A DNA stretch of 5,511 bases from Actinomycetes bacterium (GCA_021823045.1 JAKAPB010000164.1:1-5511); one strand, 5' to 3'; shown: positions 1 through 5,367, numbered from the stretch's first letter. Translations and numbers: made by a program. Notes: generated from the letters alone by a model not told the origin.

Positions 1-14
1 CTAATCAGCGCAAC

Positions 15-93
15 GTTTGAGCGCAGGTCTCAGGGCTTCGCCCTGGTGGGGCTCTACATCCCCATGGCTAAAGCCAGGGGTATTCCGCCCCAC
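15..93 (-). mobile_element. IS200/IS605-like right end with tnpB omega-RNA-type hairpin (solo remnant)
   Basis: Read on the minus strand, GTGGGG (complement of 88-93) pairs with CCCCAC (complement of 46-51). They enclose an inner stem of CCCC/GGGG (60-63 with 77-80) plus TGGC/GCCA (65-68 with 73-76) around a four-base loop, with a single bulge at 64. A second hairpin, CAGGGC/GCCCTG, lies at 31-45. About 10 bases beyond it on the minus strand is a TCAA (complement of 17-20). The core, CCCCTGGCTTTAGCCATGGGG with its flanking GTGGGG, is the style of sequence found at the 3' end of IS200/IS605 tnpB elements. There it forms the TnpB guide-RNA scaffold and TnpA-recognised subterminal hairpin; TCAA is a known right-end cleavage tetranucleotide in IS608. 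The structure is seen directly; the family assignment is from memory of such ends. No TnpB or TnpA coding sequence is present: the bases just upstream on this strand are the end of the Ntn-hydrolase gene. It would thus be a non-autonomous or decayed end. An unrelated terminator-like structure remains possible. Confidence 0.42.
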
Positions 94-172
94 ACCCCAT
101 TCTGGTAAACGATACCGCCAGCTTCTAAGGCGCTCTAGCTATCCACTAGTGAATACGGGTGAAATGTCTTTG

Positions 173-1804
173 CTATGGCTGTTGGAAACCCTGGAGGCAG
201 ATGCCCCCCCGGCTGCGCTCGTCGCAAAAGCCGATAGCCGCCGAATCGGTTAGCTGGATCATGTGGGCGTGGCCAAATGCGCTGTCGAAAGGAATTGCGG
301 TTCGAGTCGAATGGCCGAGCTTCTTTAAGCGTGCGGCTAGCTGGGAACTGGAAGCAGCCTCAAGCTGGACACCGACCTTCCCTTTCTTCTCCCAAGTTGA
401 GAATAGCTGAGCCTGAAACGGAGTTGGGGGCTCCAATATGAATCTTGGTGCGGAGATGGATTCCCTTGGGGTCATCTTCAGGATTAGCCGATTTACCAGT
501 AGCTGGAGAAGTATTTGCGGCTGGGCGTCGCCACCCATTGTTCCAACGAGTAGGTCTAGTTCTCCTCCAGGCTTTGTGACTATTGCCGGTGTCAAGGTGT
601 GGATTGGCCGTTTTTTAGGCCCAAACTCATTAGGAGAGTCGGGGTCAAGGCTAAATCCTATCCCGCGATTGTGTAGAAAAATTTGACTCTCCGGAGTTAC
701 TAACTGAGAACCGAAACTACTCGCATTCGATTGGATTAAACTAATTCCGAGTCCAGTCGAATCGACGGCGAGTAAGGCGATGGTATCTCCGGATTCTGTG
801 TGCATATCCGGCAGGATGACCGATCTCTCTCGGCTGAAGAGGGAAGCCCTTCTGTGCAATTCCGAAGGGGGTAGGTGTTTTTGGAAAGATGCACCATCCG
901 ATAACCACTGGCCCCTGTCAAAACTTCCGAGACGGAGGGACTCAATCAGGATATGTACTCGCTCATCTTCGTTTGGGCCAGCGGCAACTCCTATCTCGTC
1001 TGCGATCGATGAAGCGGCGAGTAGCAAGGCACCCTGAGAATTTGGAGGGAGGGTGTGTATTTTGCGGTCGAAAGCGTCGACGGAAATGGCTTCGACCCAC
1101 CGTGCGCAGCTTGATACAAAGTCATCCTTGTCGAAGTAACCAGCTGAAATCGCAATCAACTCTTCTCCGAAGGACCCGAGATAGAAGTCATCCCTAGACC
1201 CATTTTGCAGAGCCTCCAACGTGGCGGCAATTCCGGGCCTACGTACCAAGGTGCCGGGCTCATAATGGCGGTCAAATGCAGTCCGAAACTCACTAGCAGT
1301 TTTGAGGTTCGAAATCTCCTCGGCATCTTCCGTCAAAGTCTCTGATGCAGCAAAACCGTTTCGAGCTATTTCGATAGCATGATCGAAAAGTCGGGACCAA
1401 GAAAGCTTTCCATAGCGAAGGTGAAGCTCAACCCATCCGTCAACGCAGCCCGGTACCGTGACCGATTCGATTCTTCCAGTTCGGGGCATTGAGGTTTTCC
1501 CTTCAGCCCTGAGTCTCGCCGCGCTGGCCCGCTTAGATGAAGTGCCGGAGGAGTTAAGCCCAACAACCTTTTTATCGATATCAGGCTGGGATGGGTCGTA
1601 AACGATGCAGAGGAGATCCCCGCCGAGTCCGCACATGTGCTGAGATGTGACGGCCAGAACCGCATTTGCCGCAATCGCTGCATCGATGGCGTTACCCCCA
1701 GAGCGCAGTACTTCGATCCCCGCGTGGGTGGCTAGCGGGTCGATGGTGGATACAGTTCCTAACCAGTTCTCACTTTGGGCCTGGCCTGATGTTTGCTCTG
1801 TCAT
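173..1804 (-). CDS. gamma-glutamyltransferase-family Ntn hydrolase (oxamate amidohydrolase-like)
   Basis: A 543-residue N-terminal-nucleophile hydrolase precursor of the gamma-glutamyltranspeptidase fold, near the family's usual length. The large-subunit part shows PLATHAGIEVLRSGGNAIDAA (core RSGGNAIDAA at 34-43) and HMCGLGGD (56-63). The presumed autocleavage site and catalytic nucleophile is Thr341 in SGDT, which would give a small subunit of about 203 residues. That part has SNASSFGS (359-366), NRGIGFSLDP (379-388), RP-HTLTPA (399-407) and GTMGGDAQPQ (421-430). The GDT nucleophile context and the MGGDAQPQ loop match the HpxW/oxamate-amidohydrolase-like branch rather than classical E. coli Ggt. 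Where classical enzymes have the REKAP-type arginine that holds the glutamate carboxylate, this protein reads LNSSGT (83-88) with no arginine, so the substrate may not be a gamma-glutamyl peptide. There is no signal peptide, so a cytoplasmic enzyme is likely. The start is taken at the ATG ending at 1804; an in-frame TTG two codons upstream (1810) is possible. Neither has a good Shine-Dalgarno. It is divergent from ald, and its substrate is unknown. Confidence 0.9.
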   Translation of the reverse strand: MTEQTSGQAQSENWLGTVSTIDPLATHAGIEVLRSGGNAIDAAIAANAVLAVTSQHMCGLGGDLLCIVYDPSQPDIDKKVVGLNSSGTSSKRASAARLRAEGKTSMPRTGRIESVTVPGCVDGWVELHLRYGKLSWSRLFDHAIEIARNGFAASETLTEDAEEISNLKTASEFRTAFDRHYEPGTLVRRPGIAATLEALQNGSRDDFYLGSFGEELIAISAGYFDKDDFVSSCARWVEAISVDAFDRKIHTLPPNSQGALLLAASSIADEIGVAAGPNEDERVHILIESLRLGSFDRGQWLSDGASFQKHLPPSELHRRASLFSRERSVILPDMHTESGDTIALLAVDSTGLGISLIQSNASSFGSQLVTPESQIFLHNRGIGFSLDPDSPNEFGPKKRPIHTLTPAIVTKPGGELDLLVGTMGGDAQPQILLQLLVNRLILKMTPRESISAPRFILEPPTPFQAQLFSTWEKKGKVGVQLEAASSSQLAARLKKLGHSTRTAIPFDSAFGHAHMIQLTDSAAIGFCDERSRGGICLQGFQQP

Positions 1805-1929
1805 GCTCAAAGGTTACCAAAACTGAATTTGTTCCCCTATGTTTTGATAAATTGCCCTTAGGGAGAATTCACCTAAAGGTTGATCTGCCACTCCGGTCGG
1901 TGATGCGAGAAAACGTAGTGCAAGGTCAT

Positions 1930-2000
1930 GAAAATTGTGGTTTCGATAGATAATTGGACAATAAAGTGCGTTTTCCACATGAAAGCGCATAGAAAATTGT
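1930..2000. repeat. direct repeat GAAAATTGT x2 with facing GACAAT/ATTGTC
   Basis: GAAAATTGT occurs exactly at 1930-1938 and 1992-2000, 62 bp apart, close to six helical turns. The second copy runs into ATTGTC (1996-2001), which is the inverse of GACAAT at 1957-1962. Repeats on the same helix face upstream of an amino-acid catabolic gene could be sites for an Lrp/AsnC-type regulator such as AldR, which controls ald in mycobacteria. The regulator assignment is inference; no regulator gene lies in the window. Confidence 0.35.
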
Positions 2001-2029
2001 CTACAGTATGTATGGTTCGTCAATGGAAC

Positions 2030-2059
2030 TTGACGGATAGTTAATTGACCTGGTTTATG
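2030..2059 (+). promoter_or_regulatory. candidate sigma70-type promoter for ald
   Basis: TTGACG (2030-2035) matches the -35 consensus at five of six positions. After an 18-bp spacer, TTTATG (2054-2059) could serve as -10. Transcription would begin near 2066, giving a leader of about 20 nt before the ald ATG. A second TTGACC at 2045 is too near the start codon for a usual promoter. This is motif matching only. Confidence 0.4.
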
Positions 2060-2067
2060 TCGACCAG
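2050..2067. promoter_or_regulatory. palindrome CTGGT-N8-ACCAG over the ald -10 region (candidate operator)
   Basis: CTGGT (2050-2054) and ACCAG (2063-2067) form a perfect 5-bp inverted repeat with an 8-bp centre. It straddles the putative -10 box and start site, just before the ribosome binding site. A dimeric repressor bound here would block transcription. A 5-bp arm can arise by chance, so this is tentative. Confidence 0.3.
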
Positions 2068-2087
2068 TACCAAATCAAGGAGCTTCT

Positions 2088-3143
2088 ATGGTTCGTAGTA
2101 TCGGACTTCCAAAAGAGACAAAGGACGGCGAGAGGCGGGTAGCTCTTGAGCCAAGTGCCGTAGCATCCGCAGTGGCGGCTGGATTCCAGGTGAGGGTGCA
2201 GACCACCGCCGGGATTGGAGCTGGGTTTAGTGATGACGAATACAAGCGAGTGGGAGCGGCGATCGTAGATAGTGCCGAGGAGGTCTGGGCTTCAGATCTG
2301 GTTGTCAAGGTGAAGGAACCTCAAGACGCAGAGTATAAGTATTTTCGCGAGGGCCTTATCCTTTTTGACTACTTGCATTTGGCGGCGGAGCCAAAGCTTG
2401 CAGCCGCTCTGCAGGCTAGTGGCGTTGAGGCCTTCGCTTTCGAAACACTTACCTATCCCCATGGCCTTCCCCTACTCGCCCCCATGAGCGAAATCGCCGG
2501 GCGGGCTGCAGCAATAGTGGGAGCCTATTATCTTGCCTCTGGCTCGGGTACGCTACTTGGGGGTGCTGCCGGAGTACAGCCAGCGAGGGTAGTTGTAGTG
2601 GGATTAGGTGTCGCAGGAACAATGGCAGCTCGCGGTGCTAGGGGAATGGACGCCGAAGTAACTGGTGTCGATATAGATCTCCACCGTTTGTATCAGGCTC
2701 ATATGGAAGGTACGGTCACCTCGACCTTGGCATCTTCTGATAGTGCAATTGCTGAGGCGGTAGCGGGGGCTGACCTGGTAGTGGGTGCAGCCTTGGTAAC
2801 CGGAGCCAAAGCCCCTCACCTAGTAAAGAAGGAGCATATAGCTTCGATGAGGCCGGGATCGGTAGTTGTGGATTTGGCGATTGACCAAGGGGGCTGCATT
2901 GAGACTTCGCAACCTACTTCTCTTTCGCATCCGACATTTGTAGAATCAGGTGTTATTCACTACTGCGTTACCAACGTCCCGGGCCAGTATCCCCGTACGG
3001 CCTCAAGAGCATTAAGTGCGGCCGTAGCTCCTCGACTACTGGATCTCGCACGAGATGCCAGTTCACCTCGTATCGAGGGTGCCCTTAATATCTCTCATGG
3101 CAAAATTGTTCATCCGGCTGTCGCAAAGGCGTTAGCCGAGTGA
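2088..3143 (+). CDS. ald: alanine dehydrogenase (NAD-dependent, EC 1.4.1.1)
   Basis: A 351-residue enzyme that reversibly oxidatively deaminates L-alanine to pyruvate and ammonia with NAD, normally a soluble cytoplasmic oligomer. The N-terminal catalytic domain begins IGLPKETKDGERRVALEP, with Arg17 matching the substrate-binding arginine of the M. tuberculosis enzyme. It continues with KVKEP (Lys76 equivalent to Lys75), FDYLHLAAEP (His97 equivalent to catalytic His96) and LLAPMSEIAGR (129-139). The Rossmann domain has GLGVAG (172-177) and an Asp195 after VTGV suited to binding the NAD ribose. Then come ADLVVGA, GAKAPHLV and VDLAIDQGGC, with Asp266 equivalent to catalytic Asp270. Every expected catalytic residue is present and the C-terminus (GALNISHGKIVHPAVAKAL) looks complete. 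Against the mycobacterial protein it has a three-residue deletion before LLGG and GQY in the NVPGQYPRT loop. An AAGGAG ribosome site (2077-2082) sits 5 nt before the ATG. Transhydrogenase alpha subunits are related, but the DQGG and YLHLA context favours Ald. Confidence 0.95.
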   Translation: MVRSIGLPKETKDGERRVALEPSAVASAVAAGFQVRVQTTAGIGAGFSDDEYKRVGAAIVDSAEEVWASDLVVKVKEPQDAEYKYFREGLILFDYLHLAAEPKLAAALQASGVEAFAFETLTYPHGLPLLAPMSEIAGRAAAIVGAYYLASGSGTLLGGAAGVQPARVVVVGLGVAGTMAARGARGMDAEVTGVDIDLHRLYQAHMEGTVTSTLASSDSAIAEAVAGADLVVGAALVTGAKAPHLVKKEHIASMRPGSVVVDLAIDQGGCIETSQPTSLSHPTFVESGVIHYCVTNVPGQYPRTASRALSAAVAPRLLDLARDASSPRIEGALNISHGKIVHPAVAKALAE

Positions 3144-3178
3144 GACCTTTCCGGCCAACCCTTTGAATCTGCAAATTT

Positions 3179-3240
3179 GCCGCAACCTAGCCGAGGCTAG
3201 CTCTACGGTCGGTTTTGACGTCGCTAACTCGATTTGCGGC
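3179..3240. repeat. long-range stem enclosing a CTAGCC/GGCTAG hairpin, just after ald
   Basis: GCCGCAA (3179-3185) is the exact complement of TTGCGGC (3234-3240). Two bases inside it starts the palindrome CTAGCC-GA-GGCTAG (3187-3200), which would fold with a CGAG loop. This multi-branch shape begins 36 nt after the ald stop. It could take part in ending or protecting the ald transcript, but no T-run follows, so it is not a standard intrinsic terminator. Confidence 0.4.
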
Positions 3241-3352
3241 CGAGAGTCGACTTTTGAGCCGTTTCCGGTTTGGAAGAAGAAGTAAGGGCGCTGCTCTAAG
3301 TGACTGAGTGTCGGTCCTGAAGTTGAGGCATTGCAGTAGCTGTGCTGCGAAT

Positions 3353-3386
3353 CGTTCGTCCCGGAAGTTTTTTGAAGGGTCGAACG
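3353..3386. repeat. imperfect hairpin CGTTCG-t-CCC ... GGG-t-CGAACG
   Basis: CGTTCG (3353-3358) pairs with CGAACG (3381-3386). After a T/T mismatch, CCC (3360-3362) pairs with GGG (3377-3379), around a 14-nt loop that contains a run of six T. The role is unknown. Confidence 0.4.
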
Positions 3387-3503
3387 GTTCGCCCGCATGT
3401 TTGTTTTGTGGACTGCATCGGTAGTCTTCGGGTGGCGGCGCTATTCAATGGTGCGTTCCGGTTGTTCGTCTTAAAATTGCGGTCCTGGCGTCCTGGCCAA
3501 GGT

Positions 3504-3581
3504 GGCTTTTGGAGAAGCCTAAAGCGAATTGTCATAGCAATTTGGTGATCTGAGCCATGGCCGTGTAACCGGTCTGACCGG
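3504..3581. repeat. cluster of three small perfect hairpins
   Basis: Three stem-loops occur within 78 nt. GGCTT/AAGCC (3504-3508 with 3515-3519) and AATTG/CAATT (3527-3531 with 3538-3542) each have 6-nt loops. CCGGT/ACCGG (3569-3573 with 3577-3581) has a 3-nt loop. None is followed directly by a T-run; the first T6 comes at 3602-3607. Each stem is only 5 bp, so individually they are weak evidence, but the clustering is notable. Confidence 0.35.
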
Positions 3582-3610
3582 ATCCCATAAGCTGCGTTAA
3601 CTTTTTTAGA

Positions 3611-3633
3611 AATCATCGAATTAGTTGATGGTT
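3611..3633. repeat. 7-bp stem AATCATC/GATGGTT
   Basis: AATCATC (3611-3617) pairs with GATGGTT (3627-3633) with one wobble pair and a 9-nt loop. It lies 3 nt after a run of six T. Read on the minus strand, the stem is followed by AAAGT rather than T, so it is not an obvious terminator in either direction. Confidence 0.35.
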
Positions 3634-3659
3634 CGACGCTGGTTGTGCGAATGTCGGTC

Positions 3660-3752
3660 GCGAACGAGTCGGCGGTTGGATTGAACTTGCCCTCTAGAAC
3701 TTGGTGCAGTAAGGACATAGTAGAAGCGAGCTCCTAAAAGTAACTCGTTCGC
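3660..3752. repeat. 10-bp perfect inverted repeat GCGAACGAGT / ACTCGTTCGC
   Basis: GCGAACGAGT (3660-3669) and its exact reverse complement (3743-3752) flank 73 bp. The enclosed stretch contains a direct repeat GAACTTG (3683-3689 and 3697-3703). The arms could be the ends of a very small element, a long-range RNA stem, or paired protein sites. No flanking target duplication is evident: CGGTC precedes and ACGTG follows. Confidence 0.45.
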
Positions 3753-3769
3753 ACGTGAAAGGGAATTTG

Positions 3770-3797
3770 TCCTTAGGTAGAATGGGACACCTAGGGA
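3770..3797. repeat. strong 9-bp hairpin TCCTTAGGT / ACCTAGGGA
   Basis: TCCTTAGGT (3770-3778) pairs with ACCTAGGGA (3789-3797) with a single T-G wobble and a 10-nt loop. It is the most stable local hairpin in the gene-free region. AATT lies near both sides (3764-3767, 3797-3800), allowing partial extension. No T-run follows on either strand, so a structural or protein-binding role is more likely than termination. Confidence 0.45.
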
Positions 3798-3815
3798 ATT
3801 GAATCAAGCGGACCG

Positions 3816-3827
3816 ACTCCGAGGAGT
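3816..3827. repeat. palindrome ACTCC-GA-GGAGT
   Basis: ACTCC/GGAGT would fold with a CGAG tetraloop. It is nested inside ACCG (3812-3815) and CGGT (3834-3837). It shares the CCGAGG centre with the palindrome at 3187-3200. Confidence 0.3.
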
Positions 3828-3952
3828 TCGCCCCGGTGCATTTCTCAGGTTGTACGTCGGTTTTGTTGGCTCATTGCACAGTTGAAGGTGAATTGTCAAT
3901 GTAAACCTGCGGGTGAGTGGTGATCGATTGAGCGGCCTGAGATCCGAGTCTG

Positions 3953-3967
3953 GTCTCCATTTGAGAC
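3953..3967. repeat. hairpin GTCTC-CATTT-GAGAC
   Basis: A perfect 5-bp stem with a 5-nt loop, about 120 bp upstream of the aminotransferase start. It is weak alone and part of the hairpin-rich stretch. Confidence 0.25.
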
Positions 3968-3997
3968 GGGTAAGTGGATGGGCCGATCGGGTCACAG

Positions 3998-4014
3998 ATC
4001 CCAGGGATGTTTTT
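3998..4014 (+). terminator. weak terminator- or attenuator-like ATCCC/GGGAT + T5
   Basis: ATCCC (3998-4002) and GGGAT (4004-4008) are followed after one G by TTTTT (4010-4014). The usable stem is only about 4 bp with a CAG loop, so it would be inefficient. It sits about 70 nt before the aminotransferase start codon, where an attenuator could act. Confidence 0.2.
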
Positions 4015-4020
4015 AGAGCG

Positions 4021-4048
4021 ATGCCGCTAAGGAAGCAATGGGCGGCGT
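4021..4048 (+). promoter_or_regulatory. leader hairpin upstream of the aminotransferase
   Basis: ATGCCGCT (4021-4028) pairs with GGCGGCGT (4041-4048): a G+C core GCCGC/GCGGC plus wobble and A-T pairs, with a 12-nt loop containing AAGGAAG. It ends 24 nt before the ribosome site. If transcription starts upstream it would lie in the 5' leader; if it starts at the TATACA at 4049-4054 the arms would instead overlap the promoter. Confidence 0.35.
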
Positions 4049-4078
4049 TATACAAGAAAGATTGTTTTGATTGGAGGA
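4049..4078 (+). promoter_or_regulatory. possible -10 (TATACA) and strong ribosome binding site for the aminotransferase
   Basis: TATACA at 4049-4054 resembles a -10 box, but no good -35 sits 16-18 bp upstream, so the promoter is uncertain. GGAGGA at 4073-4078 is a strong Shine-Dalgarno with 4 nt before the ATG at 4083. This decides the start against an in-frame TTG at 4071, which overlaps the ribosome site itself. Confidence 0.5.
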
Positions 4079-4082
4079 AGCT

Positions 4083-5351
4083 ATGAGTACTAGGTCGCAT
4101 TTAGCGCCAGTGTGGTCAAAGGTCACCGATATTGAAGTCGTTTCCGGTTCGGGCGCTTTCGTCTATGCGAAAGATGGGACGGAGTATTTGGACTTTACCA
4201 GTGGTATCGCTGTTACCTCTACCGGACACTGCCACCCTAAGGTCGTGCAGGCGATCAAAGACCAGGCAGACCGTTTTATCCACGCGCAGGTCAATTGCTA
4301 CCAGCATGATCTGCTCGAGCGCCTGGCAGAGAAGCTCGAAGGAATAACTCCGAAGGGGATTGACACCTTCTTCTTTGCCAATTCAGGGGCAGAAGCAACA
4401 GAAGGGGCGGTCAAGCTAGCTCGACAGTACACAAAGAAGCCAAACATAATCGTTTTTCAGGGGAGCTTCCATGGTCGAACGGCACAAACCATGGCTATGA
4501 CGACATCAAAGACCTCTTACCGTGCGGGACATATGCCCCTTCCGTCAGGAGTATTTGTCTCTTTATTCCCGGATTACGCAGCTACGGGCGAGACTGAACA
4601 AGAGTCGGTTGAGAGATCGCTTGCTTATCTTGATTACTTGCTGGCTGCGCAAACCTCCCCCTCCGAGACTGCAGCGATGGTTATAGAACCAGTGCAAGGT
4701 GAGGGTGGGTATTTACCGGCCCCAAAGGCATTTTTGGAGGGTGTTGCTAAGCGTTGCAGAGAAAATGAGATTCTCTTCATTGCAGATGAGGTCCAAGCCG
4801 GTTTCGGAAGAACTGGCAAGATGTTCGCTATCGAACACTATGGACTTTCTCCAGATGTCATGATTATGGCGAAGGGTATTGCATCTGGCTTTCCAATTTC
4901 GGCAATTGGTGCGAGCGAAGAAATTATGTCTAAGTGGCCAGTGGGTAGCCACGGTGGTACATATGGCGGAAATCCGATGGGATGCGCAGCAGCCCTGGCC
5001 ACCATCGACATTCTTACTTCGGATGGATTTCTTGAAAATGTGAATGCAAGGGGAGAACAGCTTAGGTCGGGTCTCTTGGAGTTAAAAAAGCAAGATTCCT
5101 CTATCGGTGACGTCCGGGGCCTTGGTGTGATGATTGGATCGACAATTGTAAAGCCGGCGGGACGTATTCCAGATGGTGCCAGGGTCACAAGGATGTTGTC
5201 GCATGCGAGAGAGCATGGCAAGGTTATCTTTATGAATGCCGGGACGTGGGGTAACGTCCTAAGGTGGATGCCACCGCTAATTGTTTCCGAGGCTCAGGTT
5301 GGTCAGGGCCTCGCCGCATTTGAATCAGCATTAAAAGCAACCGCCGAATAG
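4083..5351 (+). CDS. class III PLP aminotransferase, GABA/omega-amino-acid type
   Basis: A 422-residue cytoplasmic fold-type I enzyme that moves the amino group of an omega-amino acid, probably 4-aminobutyrate or a close relative, to a keto acid such as 2-oxoglutarate. Visible in order: DGTEYLDFTSGIAVTSTGHCHP (31-52, Ile42 equivalent to Ile50 of E. coli GabT); the cofactor-phosphate site NSGAEA (100-105); SFHGRT (128-133, Arg132 equivalent to GabT Arg141); IEPVQGEGG (201-209, Glu207 equivalent to Glu211); ADEVQAGFGRTG (234-245, Asp235 for the pyridine nitrogen). The Schiff-base lysine is Lys264 in MAKGIASGFP, followed by GGTYGGNP (291-298, Thr293) and NVLRWMPPL (Arg394 equivalent to the carboxylate-binding Arg398). 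All GabT substrate residues are thus conserved. The N-terminus and TSKTSYRAG block resemble actinobacterial proteins often labelled only aspartate aminotransferase family. Putrescine, 5-aminovalerate or ornithine-type substrates cannot be excluded, and no succinate-semialdehyde dehydrogenase gene is adjacent, so I give no symbol. Confidence 0.92.
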   Translation: MSTRSHLAPVWSKVTDIEVVSGSGAFVYAKDGTEYLDFTSGIAVTSTGHCHPKVVQAIKDQADRFIHAQVNCYQHDLLERLAEKLEGITPKGIDTFFFANSGAEATEGAVKLARQYTKKPNIIVFQGSFHGRTAQTMAMTTSKTSYRAGHMPLPSGVFVSLFPDYAATGETEQESVERSLAYLDYLLAAQTSPSETAAMVIEPVQGEGGYLPAPKAFLEGVAKRCRENEILFIADEVQAGFGRTGKMFAIEHYGLSPDVMIMAKGIASGFPISAIGASEEIMSKWPVGSHGGTYGGNPMGCAAALATIDILTSDGFLENVNARGEQLRSGLLELKKQDSSIGDVRGLGVMIGSTIVKPAGRIPDGARVTRMLSHAREHGKVIFMNAGTWGNVLRWMPPLIVSEAQVGQGLAAFESALKATAE

Positions 5352-5367
5352 GAACTTTTAGTGTAAA

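Larger units (their letters stand above)
1805..2087. promoter_or_regulatory. divergent intergenic control region (Ntn hydrolase / ald)
   Basis: This 283-bp spacer must hold the start signals for both flanking genes. The ald-proximal half is A+T-richer than the coding DNA and carries the repeats and promoter listed separately. I find no convincing -35/-10 pair for the minus-strand gene, nor a clear ribosome binding site in front of its ATG, so that gene may be weakly expressed or leaderless. No small gene is supported here. Confidence 0.6.
3144..4082. other. long gene-free, hairpin-rich intergenic region
   Basis: About 940 bp between ald and the aminotransferase with no supportable gene. Open frames here (minus 3296-3718, 140 residues; plus 3342-3548; minus 3804-4100) give basic, motif-free translations with no conserved blocks and no well-placed ribosome site. 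I see no tRNA, tmRNA, RNase P, SRP RNA or known riboswitch signature. What stands out is the number of perfect or nearly perfect inverted repeats, listed individually, and the recurrence of CGTTCG/CGAACG (3353, 3381, 3661, 3747). It may be a structured RNA, a long regulated leader of the downstream gene, or an eroded gene or mobile element. Confidence 0.6.

Noticed and set aside
1805..1810. TTG start two codons upstream of the hydrolase ATG
   Set aside because: Neither start has a clear Shine-Dalgarno, so ATG is preferred; the difference of two residues does not affect any domain.
1814..2023. 69-residue minus-strand frame in the divergent promoter region
   Set aside because: It covers the repeat and promoter features, has no ribosome site and no recognisable protein character.
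2088..3143. NAD(P) transhydrogenase alpha subunit as an alternative identity
   Set aside because: The full alanine dehydrogenase catalytic set (Arg17, Lys76, His97, Asp266) and the IDQGG block are present, and there is no adjacent beta subunit gene.
3342..3548. 68-residue plus-strand open frame
   Set aside because: No ribosome site and an Arg/Trp-rich motif-free sequence; it also runs through the hairpins at 3353-3386 and 3504-3519.
3627..3640. GGTTCGA resembling a tRNA T-arm
   Set aside because: The bases around it do not form the T-stem, and no acceptor, D or anticodon arms are found upstream at the proper distance.
3296..3718. 140-residue minus-strand open frame in the gene-free region
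   Set aside because: The translation is basic, low in hydrophobic residues and without any recognisable motif. The only AGGAG is 12 nt before the ATG, too far for a normal ribosome site. It more likely reflects chance than a gene, though a homology search could reverse this.
3804..4100. 98-residue minus-strand open frame overlapping the aminotransferase start
   Set aside because: Its start lies inside the real gene and its translation shows no conserved features.
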